Assembly: GCF_014490725.1 (NCBI RefSeq)
Contig: NZ_JACOQL010000002.1
Coordinates: 434,001-498,000 of the forward strand
Reading direction: 5' to 3'
Source: Paracoccus amoyensis
Lineage (GTDB): Bacteria > Pseudomonadota > Alphaproteobacteria > Rhodobacterales > Rhodobacteraceae
DNA length: 64,000 nucleotides
Shown: positions 55,407-63,350 of the stretch, in pieces
How positions within the stretch are numbered: position 1 is the stretch's first letter
Layout of the letters: the number at the start of each line of letters is the position of its first letter
The notes under the pieces: generated by a model
What the model saw: the letters and a program-made list of their open reading frames with translations, nothing else
Database searches by the model: none
Told to the model about the DNA's origin: nothing
Made by a program: the position numbers and the translations under genes

Positions 55407-56006
55407 ATGAGCAGTGATAACGAAAAGAACCTTACCGCAACGGATGGCAACCTGACCGGGAAAATCCTGATCGCGATGCCGGGCATGGCCGATCCGCGGT
55501 TCGAACGCTCGGTCGTGCTGATCTGTGCGCATTCGGACGATGGGGCGATGGGCCTTGTCCTGAACCGTCCGCTGCCCGAGGTCGATTTCGGTGATCTGCT
55601 GGCGCAGTTGGGGATCGAAGCCGATGACAGCATCCGCACCATCGAGGTGCGCTTTGGTGGCCCGGTCGAACCGGGACGCGGCTTTGTGCTGCACAAGGTG
55701 CCGGAACATGGCGACGATCCCGAAGGTCGGGTCCGCATTGGTCGTTCGCTGGCCATGACGACGACCCGCGACATTCTGGAAGATCTGGCCAATGGTGCAG
55801 GCCCGGAAGCCGCTGTTCTGGCGCTTGGTTATGCCGGTTGGGGGCCGGGGCAGCTGGAAAATGAATTGCTGCAAAACGGCTGGCTGACCGGCGAAAGCGC
55901 CGATGAATTGATTTTTGGCGATAGCGATCAGGACAAATGGTCCCACGCACTGACCGTGCAGGGGATCAATCCGTCCGTATTGTCAGGCGCGGCAGGGCGG
56001 GCATAG
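55407..56006 (+). CDS. YqgE/AlgH family protein
   Basis: The 199-residue cytoplasmic protein of the YqgE/AlgH (DUF179) family contains LTGKILIAMPGMADPRFERSVVLICAHSDDGAMGLVLNRP. It also has the conserved FGGPVEPGRGFVLH and LGYAGWGPGQLENEL. The molecular function of the family is not settled. AGGAGG five bases before the ATG supports the start. It diverges from the DsbD-like gene across 245 bases with no other feature visible. Confidence 0.93.
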   Translation: MSSDNEKNLTATDGNLTGKILIAMPGMADPRFERSVVLICAHSDDGAMGLVLNRPLPEVDFGDLLAQLGIEADDSIRTIEVRFGGPVEPGRGFVLHKVPEHGDDPEGRVRIGRSLAMTTTRDILEDLANGAGPEAAVLALGYAGWGPGQLENELLQNGWLTGESADELIFGDSDQDKWSHALTVQGINPSVLSGAAGRA

Positions 56007-56137
56007 GTTCCGCTTCTGCTCCTGTCTTCTCTGGCGCTTTCTCGGCGACGTCATGGTATGAGCTTTCGCGACATAGCATAAGTCGTTCTATGGATGATCC
56101 GGCTGGGCAGCCGCCCAATGGGCGGATGTGCCATGTG

Positions 56138-56153
56138 CATGCGAGGGTGTCAG
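56138..56153 (-). repeat. 16-base 3'-end motif, copy 1
   Basis: On the minus strand this reads CTGACACCCTCGCATG, starting a few bases after the map stop codon. An identical 16-mer occurs at 60683-60698, at another minus-strand ORF end. It could be chance or a small 3' element. Confidence 0.35.
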
Positions 56154-56156
56154 GAT

Positions 56157-56954
56157 TTATCCCAGATCGGGAAAGAACTTGTCGGACGGGGTGAAAATCT
56201 CGAACCCGTTCGCGGTCACGCCGATGGAATGTTCGAACTGTGCCGACAGCGACCGGTCGCGGGTGACGGCGGTCCAGTCATCGGCAAGAATCTTCGTTTC
56301 GGGGCGGCCAAGATTGATCATCGGTTCGATGGTGAAGAACATGCCTTCTTCCAGCACCGGACCTTTGCCGCTGCGACCGAAATGCAGGACGTTTGGCGGG
56401 GCGTGAAATACACGGCCAAGCCCGTGGCCGCAAAAGTCGCGAACGACCGACATGCGGTGCCCTTCGGCATAGGTCTGAATCGCCGCGCCGATATCGCCAA
56501 AGGTCGCGCCCGGACGAACCGCCTCGATCCCCTTCATCAGGCTGTCATAGGTCACCTGAATCAGTCGTTGTGCCTTTACCGGGGCCTTGCCCGCGACATA
56601 CATGCGGCTGGTATCACCATACCAGCCATCAACGATCACGGTCACGTCGATGTTCAGAATGTCGCCGTTGTTCAGGGTCTTTTCGCTTGGGATACCATGA
56701 CAGACGACATGGTTCACGCTGATACAGCTTGAGTGCTGATAGCCGCGATAACCGATCGTGGCCGAGGTCGAGCCAAGCTCTTCCACGCGGCGCTGAATGA
56801 ACTCGTCCAACGCGCCGGTCGTGACGCCCGGCCGCACCATGGGGCCAACCTCATCCAGGATCTGCGACGCGATGGCCCCCGCTTTGCGCATGCCGGCAAA
56901 ATCTTCGGCTGCATGGATGCGGATGCCTTCTTTGGTCAACTGGCTGTGGTTCAT
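56157..56954 (-). CDS. map: Type I methionine aminopeptidase
   Basis: The 265-residue enzyme removes the initiator methionine from new proteins. It has the pita-bread fold with metal ligands in NIDVTVIVDGWYGDTSRMY (two Asp), GHGLGRVFHAPPNV (His), FTIEPMINLG (Glu) and SAQFEHSIGVT (Glu). AAGGA stands before the ATG at 56954. A longer start at 56978 is not needed. The 3' side has a 16-base repeat motif. Confidence 0.95.
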   Translation of the reverse strand: MNHSQLTKEGIRIHAAEDFAGMRKAGAIASQILDEVGPMVRPGVTTGALDEFIQRRVEELGSTSATIGYRGYQHSSCISVNHVVCHGIPSEKTLNNGDILNIDVTVIVDGWYGDTSRMYVAGKAPVKAQRLIQVTYDSLMKGIEAVRPGATFGDIGAAIQTYAEGHRMSVVRDFCGHGLGRVFHAPPNVLHFGRSGKGPVLEEGMFFTIEPMINLGRPETKILADDWTAVTRDRSLSAQFEHSIGVTANGFEIFTPSDKFFPDLG

Positions 56955-57057
56955 CGTGCTTCCTTTCGTCTGCCGCATAGATAGTATCCAAAGCCCACTT
57001 GTTCCAGCCCTGTGCGCAGGCGTAGAACTTGGGCCAGGTTACAAGAAAGGGCAGGCG

Positions 57058-57797
57058 ATGCAGTCAGACAATCCGACAGCGGCAATTCTGGTGATCGGGG
57101 ATGAGATCCTTTCGGGCCGCACACGCGAAGGCAATGCCCATCATCTGGCGCAGGTGCTCAGCGCGACGGGCTTTGATTTGCGTGAAATCCGGGTGGTATC
57201 TGACGATCAGGATCAAATCGTTGCGGCGGTGCGCGCCTTGGACAGCAGCCTTGGCGGCGCATACGATTTGCTGTTTACCAGCGGGGGGATCGGGCCGACG
57301 CATGACGATATCACCGCCGATGCCGTCGCCGCAGCCCATGGCACCACGGTCGAGGTGAATGACGATGCCCGCGCCATGCTACAGGCCGCTGCGACCGCAT
57401 GGGAACCCAGCTGACGCCCAATCGCCTGCGCATGGCCCGTATTCCGGTGGGGGCCAAGCTGATCCTGAACGCTGTATCATCAGCGCCCGGCTTTTCCATC
57501 GGCAACACGCATGTCATGGCGGGCGTGCCCGAAGTCTTTCGCGGCATGGTCGACTGGCTGATCCCACAATTGGCCGCCGGGCGCCCGGTGCAGTCGCAAT
57601 CGGTCGAGGTGCGGCGCGGCGAAAGCGACGTGGCCGAGGAATTGAAGGCCATCGCGGCCGAGTTTCCTGACCTGTCGCTTGGCTCTTACCCCTTCAACGA
57701 TGGCAATGTCTGGGGCACGAACCTTGTCGTGCGTGGGCTTGATGCGGATCGCGTGGCCACGGCGATGGGCGTGTTGAAACAACGGTTGGCACTGTGA
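57058..57797 (+). pseudogene. CinA-like molybdopterin-binding protein with a frameshift
   Basis: Two frames together match the CinA N-terminal (MoCF-like) domain. The first (57058-57414) covers AAILVIGDEILSGRTREGNAHHLAQVL and LLFTSGGIGPTHDDITADAVA, then shifts out near 57384-57398 and hits a stop. The second carries MGTQLTPNRLRMARIPVGAKLILNAVSSAPGF and continues to 57797. Restoring one base joins them into about 246 residues, the length of short CinA-like proteins. It is either decayed or an assembly indel. The GNAT gene follows with overlapping stop and start (TGATG). Confidence 0.8.
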
Positions 57798-58507
57798 TGG
57801 ACGCCGCCCTTGCCGAAGCGTTTGAAGCCACCTGGCCCGCTGCCGAATATGCCGATGCGGGTGGATTTCGCGTTGGCCGCGGTCTGGGCGCGGGCGGTCG
57901 GGTCAGTTCGGGGCGGGTGATCGGCCCGTGGACGGCTGAGGATATCGCAGGGGTTGAAGATATCAGCCATGGCTGGGGCCAGCCGGCGATGTTCCGGGTT
58001 CTGGATGATGACGCCCGGCTTGCGGCGGCTTTGCAGCAGGCGGGCTATCGCGCTGAAACACCCACGATGATCATGTCAGCGGCTTTGGACGGGCTGACGG
58101 ATCTGCCGATCCCGCCGGTCACGACATTTTCCGTCTGGCCACCTTTGGCGATACAGCGCGAAATCTGGAGTGCTGGCAATATCGACCCGGCCCGGCAGGC
58201 GGTCCTCGACCGTGTCGCCGTGCCCAAAACATCCATTCTTGGCCGCACCGATGACCGCGCTGCGGGGGCAGGCTTTGTTGCGATGGCCAATCAGGTCGCC
58301 ATGGTCCACGCGGTCGAGGTGCGGGCGGAATGGCGCCGCCGCGGTCTGGCAGGATGGATGATGCGCGAGGCCGCATTCTGGGCGCGTGACAATGGCGCCA
58401 CCCGCATGGGGCTGGCGGTGACGCGGGGCAATACCGGCGCAATCGCCGCCTATCACGACCTCGGGTTTCAGGAGGTCGCCGGCTATCGCTATTATACGCG
58501 CGGCTAG
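57797..58507 (+). CDS. GNAT family N-acetyltransferase
   Basis: The 236-residue protein has a C-terminal GNAT core: VAMVHAVEVRAEWRRRGLAGWMMREA holds the acetyl-CoA loop R-R-x-G-L-A, then GLAVTRGNTGAIAAYHDLGFQEV. The N-terminal half (EDIAGVEDISHGWGQPAMFRV) may be a degenerate second GNAT domain. The substrate is unknown. The ATG at 57797 shares a base with the cinA-like stop; a GTG three bases earlier is possible. Confidence 0.85.
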   Translation: MDAALAEAFEATWPAAEYADAGGFRVGRGLGAGGRVSSGRVIGPWTAEDIAGVEDISHGWGQPAMFRVLDDDARLAAALQQAGYRAETPTMIMSAALDGLTDLPIPPVTTFSVWPPLAIQREIWSAGNIDPARQAVLDRVAVPKTSILGRTDDRAAGAGFVAMANQVAMVHAVEVRAEWRRRGLAGWMMREAAFWARDNGATRMGLAVTRGNTGAIAAYHDLGFQEVAGYRYYTRG

Positions 58508-58540
58508 CGGCGTTGTTGCATGGGCAGCCAGGTTGCTGCC

Positions 58541-59362
58541 CTACAGTTCTGTCCGCAATTCCCACAGATCGGGGAACAGCACGACATCCAGCATCTTGCG
58601 CAGATAGTTGACGCCCGATGTCCCACCCGAGCCGCGCTTGAAGCCGATAATGCGTTCGACCGTGGTGACGTGGTTGAAACGCCAGCGGCGGAAGTAATCC
58701 TCGAAATCGACCAGCTTTTCGGCAAGCTCGTAAAGCTCCCAATACCGGCGCGGATCGCGATAGACTTCGGCCCATGCGGCGCGTGCCATGGGATCGGGGT
58801 GGTGGGGTTCATCCAGCTTTTCGCGTGCGGGCACGTCAAAACCTGCCGCACGCAGACGTCCGGTGACGGTATCGTAAAGCGAAGGGCGCGTCACCTCGGC
58901 CTGCAGCGGGGCGGCCAGTTCGCTGCGATGTTCGTGCGGGCGCAGCATCGCCATGTTGCGATTGCCCGCGACAAATTCGATCATCCGGTATTGATAGGAC
59001 TGAAACCCGCTGCTTTCGCCAAGGCTTTCGCGAAATTCGGTATATTCGCTGGGCGTCATGGTGCGCAGAACGTCCCATGCGGAATTCAACTGCTCCATGA
59101 TGCGGGCCACGCGGGTCAGCATCTTGAAGGCCGGTTGCAGGTCACCCGACGCGATATGGTCCCGCGCGGCCGTCATTTCGTGCAAGGCCAGCTTCAGCCA
59201 CAGTTCCGAAGTTTGGTGCTGTATGATGAACAGCAATTCGTCATGCGCCTGCGACTGCGGATGCTGCGCGTTCAGGATCTGATCCAGCCCCAGATAATCG
59301 CCATAGGACATGCGACCCTGAAACGACATCTGCGCACCTTCCTTGGACGGATCATAGGTCAT
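58541..59362 (-). CDS. kynA: Tryptophan 2,3-dioxygenase
   Basis: The 273-residue haem enzyme opens the tryptophan ring to N-formylkynurenine. [20 protein letters not shown] and [14 protein letters not shown] hold substrate-contact residues. [31 protein letters not shown] contains the haem-ligand histidine. AAGGA eight bases before the ATG at 59362 fixes the start, which overlaps the upstream chelatase gene by 11 bases. No other kynurenine-pathway gene is in view. Confidence 0.95.
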   Translation of the reverse strand: MTYDPSKEGAQMSFQGRMSYGDYLGLDQILNAQHPQSQAHDELLFIIQHQTSELWLKLALHEMTAARDHIASGDLQPAFKMLTRVARIMEQLNSAWDVLRTMTPSEYTEFRESLGESSGFQSYQYRMIEFVAGNRNMAMLRPHEHRSELAAPLQAEVTRPSLYDTVTGRLRAAGFDVPAREKLDEPHHPDPMARAAWAEVYRDPRRYWELYELAEKLVDFEDYFRRWRFNHVTTVERIIGFKRGSGGTSGVNYLRKMLDVVLFPDLWELRTEL

Positions 59363-60053
59363 TGCGGCTGTCCTTGTTTGCGGCATTGCGGATGGCGGCA
59401 GCTATCAGGCCGGGCACCTCGGGCGCAAGCCCGATAGGGTCCAGCCGCGGTCCCGTGAAGTCCGCCTGATCCAACGCGGCCGGCAAATCGTCGGTCACAT
59501 GTTCGGCGCGTAACGCGAAAAACGGCAGGCTGACCGCCTGGGTCAGTCCGCGCGCTGCATCGGCGATGAAGGGGGCCTGTTCCACAAAGCCTGTCACGAC
59601 ATCTGCGAAATGCGGGGCAATCCGTGCGGCAATATCCGTGGTGATGGTAAAGCTGGCCTGCGAGCGTTGAGAGCCATGGGCCGTCAACAGCAAAGTTGTT
59701 TCACCGGGACGCCAGCCACAAGAAGCAGCCGCCTGATGCGCTTTTGCGACGATCAGCGCGGGCAGACCGGCATCGGTGCCAAAGGGGCGCATGACCCGTG
59801 CGCCCTTGGTCCCCGTCTGGGCCAGCCTGCGCGGCAATTCGCTGCGCGTGAACCAGCCTTCAGCCATGAACATGGGATAGATCAGACTGTCGTCATCGGC
59901 AGCCCTCGCCAAAGCACCGGGCATCGCCAGCGTCGCGCCGACAACCTCGCAGCCGGGGTTCTGGTCCATGACTGCGGCCGCCAATTCCTCGATGGCCTGT
60001 TGCTGCGGGGCAGGATCACCCGGCTGACCGTGTGACACGATGACGGCACGCAT
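59352..60053 (-). CDS. CbiX/SirB-like sirohydrochlorin chelatase family protein
   Basis: The 233-residue protein has two halves, each with a metal-site histidine: VSHGQPGDP (H8) and [10 protein letters not shown]. This matches the CbiX/SirB class of two-domain chelatases that insert iron or cobalt into sirohydrochlorin. The actual substrate is not certain. Its start overlaps the DUF4202 stop by one base (TGATG) and its end overlaps the kynA start, forming a tight three-gene unit. Confidence 0.8.
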   Translation of the reverse strand: MRAVIVSHGQPGDPAPQQQAIEELAAAVMDQNPGCEVVGATLAMPGALARAADDDSLIYPMFMAEGWFTRSELPRRLAQTGTKGARVMRPFGTDAGLPALIVAKAHQAAASCGWRPGETTLLLTAHGSQRSQASFTITTDIAARIAPHFADVVTGFVEQAPFIADAARGLTQAVSLPFFALRAEHVTDDLPAALDQADFTGPRLDPIGLAPEVPGLIAAAIRNAANKDSRNDL

Positions 60054-60616
60054 CAATCGCGGAAATATTGGGCGAAAGCTTCGGGCATGGGAAATTCTTC
60101 CAATACGCGGGCGCGACCCTCGACAGACATCTTGCGGGCGGTTTTTTCGATGATGCGGGGCATTTTCTCATCCGGCTGTTCGGCCATGAAATCGCCCAGA
60201 TACCAGCGGATGAAAACGAAGCAGATGATATCCTCCAGCGCCTGAACCTCGGGGTCGCGCTTGATCCCCTGTTTGGTCAGCATCCTGCGCGCCTCGTCGA
60301 TCTCGGCCGTGCCGTAGCCTGCATCCGCCATGATGCCCGCAATCCGCTCGGCATGGCGGCGCCCTTGTTCGACGCGCCATTGCAGATAGCCCGCGCGGTC
60401 CATCGGATAGGCGTCGCGCCGCAGCTTCCAGCGTTCGATATGCTGCCCGCGAGAGGCGATGCGCAACACGTCCGATGCATCCGGGAACAGCCGTTCCTGT
60501 TCCTGGGTCATGCGCTGCCCGTAAAGCAGGGCGGCGGGCTGGCCGTCCTGTGACGTGGGATCCTGGGCATTGGCCTGGTCGATGGCGCTGAAAACGTCGT
60601 CCAGTTTTGCTGTCAT
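60053..60616 (-). CDS. DUF4202 family protein
   Basis: The 187-residue soluble protein matches the DUF4202 family. HIERWKLRRDAYPMDRAGYLQWRVEQGRRHAERI and LEDIICFVFIRWYLGDFMAE are the conserved blocks, with several histidines suggesting metal or nucleotide chemistry. Function is unknown. It heads the DUF4202-chelatase-kynA transcript. It ends MPEAFAQYFRD, immediately before the chelatase ATG. Confidence 0.8.
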   Translation of the reverse strand: MTAKLDDVFSAIDQANAQDPTSQDGQPAALLYGQRMTQEQERLFPDASDVLRIASRGQHIERWKLRRDAYPMDRAGYLQWRVEQGRRHAERIAGIMADAGYGTAEIDEARRMLTKQGIKRDPEVQALEDIICFVFIRWYLGDFMAEQPDEKMPRIIEKTARKMSVEGRARVLEEFPMPEAFAQYFRD

Positions 60617-60682
60617 GGCGATCTCCTGCTGCGGCTATTTCATCGGTTCGCGGGCGTGATCGCAAGCGTAAACAGGGGGCGA

Positions 60683-60698
60683 CATGCGAGGGTGTCAG
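60683..60698 (-). repeat. 16-base 3'-end motif, copy 2
   Basis: Identical to 56138-56153 on the same strand. Here the TGA inside the motif is the stop codon of the small ORF ending at 60695. Confidence 0.35.
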
Positions 60699-60992
60699 AT
60701 ATCGCCGAAAGCACGTTGATATTCTGAGCAACGCTCGGCGATCTGATCTGCGATGCGGACATCGTCATCGGACAGCCCGCCTGCCTCGGCTGTCGACCGG
60801 ACGGGCGTCTGGTCGCTGTGGCGCTTCACCTCGTATCCGCGATCAATCTGGTTCGGCTGGCCAACCTCGTCCCCGACCAGTGGCCCGTCACTCAGGTCCG
60901 CGATCCGCTGGCGTTCGTGCGGCAAACGGGCTGTCCTCATCGGCAGTCAGAAAGCCGGGCGTGTTGGAAGTCGTCGTTATATCGCCTGTCAT
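60695..60992 (-). pseudogene. Possible small gene of about 98 residues, split by a one-base shift
   Basis: The frame beginning at the ATG at 60992 reads MTGDITTTSNTPGFLTADED and soon stops. A second frame reads LPHERQRIADLSDGPLVGDE and on to QIAERCSEYQRAFGDI, ending at 60695. Both have GC-rich third positions. Removing one base near 60918 (for example one T of TTT) would join them into 98 residues. Alternatively the second frame starts alone at the ATG at 60940 (81 residues, no Shine-Dalgarno). I do not recognise the protein. Confidence 0.35.
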
Positions 60993-61073
60993 CCTGATTG
61001 GTTTGATTGACTTTGTCGCATCGTCTGATGAACGGTCATCTTCGCTAATGTGCGGCAGGAGGCAAGCACGGCC

Positions 61074-61619
61074 GTGACCGATTTTCATTCCGACATCATC
61101 ACCGACTGGGACGAATATGTCTTTGCATGGGCGTGTTTTCTGGGCGCGCATGTCATCCCTGCGGCCAAGGGGCCGCGCGGTTGGCTGATCGGCCATCTGG
61201 GCCGCCGTGGCTATCTGGCGGCATTCAGTGCCGTGTCGGTCGTGTTGTTGTTATGGCTGGTCGGGGCTGCGGGGCGTGCGCCCCATGTGCCGCTGTGGGA
61301 CAGCGGGTTGGCGGGGCGATGGCTGGTCAATCTGGCGATGCCGGTGGCGATCCTGTGTGGATGTCTGGCCGCTGGTCTGTCCGGTCTGGTGCTGGCTTTT
61401 GCGATATGGGCCGGGGCGCATCTGGTGGCAAACGGTGATCTGGCGCATGTGCTGTTATTTGGCGGGATGCTGGCCTTTGCGCTGACAGGATTGGCGCGGT
61501 CCGGTGTGCCGCGAAGCATGCGGATAACCCTGATGCGCGTGGTCGTTGCATTTGGCTTGTGGTCGATGCTGATCTGGCTGCACCCGCATGTGATCGGGGC
61601 ATCGCCGCTGCCGCATTAG
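61074..61619 (+). CDS. NnrU family membrane protein
   Basis: The protein of about 181 residues has around five membrane segments. The NnrU hallmark appears as IWAGAHLVANGDLAHVLLFGGMLAFAL. NnrU was named for denitrification gene clusters, yet nothing related to nitrogen oxides lies nearby. The start is uncertain: I use the GTG at 61074, behind AGGAGG at 11 bases; the frame also offers a GTG at 61050. Its stop shares TTAG with the convergent oxidoreductase gene. Confidence 0.8.
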   Translation: MTDFHSDIITDWDEYVFAWACFLGAHVIPAAKGPRGWLIGHLGRRGYLAAFSAVSVVLLLWLVGAAGRAPHVPLWDSGLAGRWLVNLAMPVAILCGCLAAGLSGLVLAFAIWAGAHLVANGDLAHVLLFGGMLAFALTGLARSGVPRSMRITLMRVVVAFGLWSMLIWLHPHVIGASPLPH

Positions 61620-62650
61620 CGCAGGCGAAATTCCTCGGGGATTTTATCTTGGCCCTTCAGGATCAGATCGGCCATGACCTGCGCGATTTTCGGCGCCATG
61701 CCAAAGCCGATCTTGAAGCCGCCATTCACCACGAAGTTGCCATCATGCCCCGGCCATGCGCCCAACAGGGGCGCACGCGACTTGGCGCGAGGCCGGGCCC
61801 CGGCCCAACGGTCGATCACAGGGGCGTTGCCAAGCGCAGGACAGATCAGGCGGGCGCGGGCAACGATCTGGTCAAGCTGATCGTCAACGCTCAAATCCGT
61901 GAAACTGTTTTCCGAGGTCGAACCGATGGCGATCGTGCCATCGGCATGCGGCACGATATGCAGCGCATCTGCGAACAATTGTGGCGCATTCGGCGCGTCA
62001 AAGCGCAACAGGGCCGATTGGCCCTTCACCCCTTTGCCGATATTGCGGTTCAGGTCTTGTGACAGAGCCAGCAACCCCGGCGTTCCCGTAGCCCACAGCA
62101 CCGGCCCGGCAATGTCACCGGGGTGCAACCGCTGCCCCTCAATAAGCTGACCGCCCGTGCTGCGGATAGCCGCAACCAAAGCTGCCAGCGCCGCGCGGGG
62201 CGCAATTCGCGCGGTCAGGCCATCTTCAAGCCACAGGCCGGTTGGGCTTTCGGGACGCAGCGGGCTGTCGGGGTGTTGCGTCAGCCGCATCTGCATGGTC
62301 GCGGGCCAGCGCCCTGCGGCGCCCGCGATCCGTTCGCGCAGTCGCTCTGCTGTTGCCATATCAGGAACGGGCTGCAAGCGGCCGGTGCGGGCATAGCCGG
62401 GCGACACCCCGCCCGCAGTCGCCACCCCGGCCCAAAAATCTTCGCCCGCCAGCAGGCTGTCCAGCTGAAACGCTTTTTTCGGGTTCCAGTTTTCCGGCGC
62501 ATGCGGGGCCAATGCGCCGACATGCCCGCCGGATGAACCGGCACCGATGCGATCCGCCTCGATCACCGTGACCTCGGCACCGCACCGCGCCATTTCCCAT
62601 GCACAGGACAGGCCCAGAATGCCGCCGCCGACGATCGTAACGCTTGTCAA
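61616..62650 (-). CDS. FAD-dependent oxidoreductase, possible separate MnmC1 function
   Basis: The protein of about 344 residues has the FAD site VTIVGGGILGLSCAWEMARCGAEV at its start and the DAO-type C-terminal block GNFVVNGGFKIGFGMAP. GGHVGALAPHAPENWNPKKAFQLDSL recalls MnmC1. Divergent to it is mnmD, the partner half of bifunctional MnmC, so it may remove the carboxymethyl group in tRNA wobble-uridine modification. A plain amino-acid oxidase is the alternative. I prefer the TTG at 62650; the ATG at 62680 would overlap the mnmD start codon. Confidence 0.75.
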   Translation of the reverse strand: MTSVTIVGGGILGLSCAWEMARCGAEVTVIEADRIGAGSSGGHVGALAPHAPENWNPKKAFQLDSLLAGEDFWAGVATAGGVSPGYARTGRLQPVPDMATAERLRERIAGAAGRWPATMQMRLTQHPDSPLRPESPTGLWLEDGLTARIAPRAALAALVAAIRSTGGQLIEGQRLHPGDIAGPVLWATGTPGLLALSQDLNRNIGKGVKGQSALLRFDAPNAPQLFADALHIVPHADGTIAIGSTSENSFTDLSVDDQLDQIVARARLICPALGNAPVIDRWAGARPRAKSRAPLLGAWPGHDGNFVVNGGFKIGFGMAPKIAQVMADLILKGQDKIPEEFRLR

Positions 62651-62678
62651 ACCCGGTGCCTTTCCCCTAGCTGCCTGC

Positions 62679-63350
62679 ATGAGCGAACTAACCGATCATC
62701 GCGGCGTGAACCAGCCGCAGTTGGAATGGCGCGACGGGGGGATTCCCGTCTCGACCCGTTTTGACGATCCTTATTTCAGTCTTGCAGGGGGGCTGGAGGA
62801 AACGCGGCACGTGTTTCTTCAGGGGAATGATCTGCCTGCTCGGCTGCGTCCGGGGTTTCACGTTGCCGAACTGGGATTTGGCACCGGGCTGAACTGCCTG
62901 GCGCTGGCACAGGTGGCGACGCGGCCCGTGGTCATGACCAGTTTCGAGGCCTTCCCGATGAGCCGGGCGCAACTAGAACAGGCGCATGCCGCGTTTCCCG
63001 AACTGGCGACACTTGCGGCACAGCTTCGCGACGGGTGGGGCGGGGCGAAGATACAGGTGGGGCAGGTGCAGTTGCACCTTCGGATCGGGGATGTGGCCGA
63101 AACGCTGCCTGTCTGGGATGGACGCGCGGATGCGTGGTTTCTTGATGGCTTCTCACCCGCGAAAAACCCCGAAATGTGGAATGAAACAATCATGGCGCAG
63201 GTGGGGAACCACACCGCCTCGGGCGGCACATTTGCGACCTATACGGCAGCCGGGGGGGTGCGTCGGGCGCTGGATTCTGCCGGGTTCGACGTCGAACGCC
63301 GCCCCGGCTTTGGCCGCAAGCGCCATATGAGCGTGGGCATTTTACGCTAA
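62679..63350 (+). CDS. mnmD: tRNA wobble-uridine methyltransferase MnmD (DUF752)
   Basis: The 223-residue SAM methyltransferase corresponds to the MnmC2 domain of E. coli MnmC and finishes the mnm5 group on tRNA U34. VAELGFGTGLNCLALAQ binds SAM; WFLDGFSPAKNPEMWNETI is diagnostic for DUF752. The frame is open upstream, but the ATG at 62679 gives the usual short N-terminus. The FAD partner domain is absent from the protein and may be supplied by the divergent gene. Confidence 0.9.
   Translation: MSELTDHRGVNQPQLEWRDGGIPVSTRFDDPYFSLAGGLEETRHVFLQGNDLPARLRPGFHVAELGFGTGLNCLALAQVATRPVVMTSFEAFPMSRAQLEQAHAAFPELATLAAQLRDGWGGAKIQVGQVQLHLRIGDVAETLPVWDGRADAWFLDGFSPAKNPEMWNETIMAQVGNHTASGGTFATYTAAGGVRRALDSAGFDVERRPGFGRKRHMSVGILR

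Larger units (their letters stand above)
60617..61073. other. Intergenic region with one doubtful small gene
   Basis: These 457 bases separate DUF4202 and the NnrU-like gene. Coding-like sequence is visible on the minus strand at 60695-60992, described separately. The rest contains nothing I can identify apart from the shared 16-mer at 60683-60698. Confidence 0.4.

Noticed and set aside
61074..61619. Denitrification locus suggested by the NnrU-like gene
   Set aside because: No nitrite or nitric oxide reductase gene or regulator is nearby. NnrU-family proteins also occur outside such clusters.
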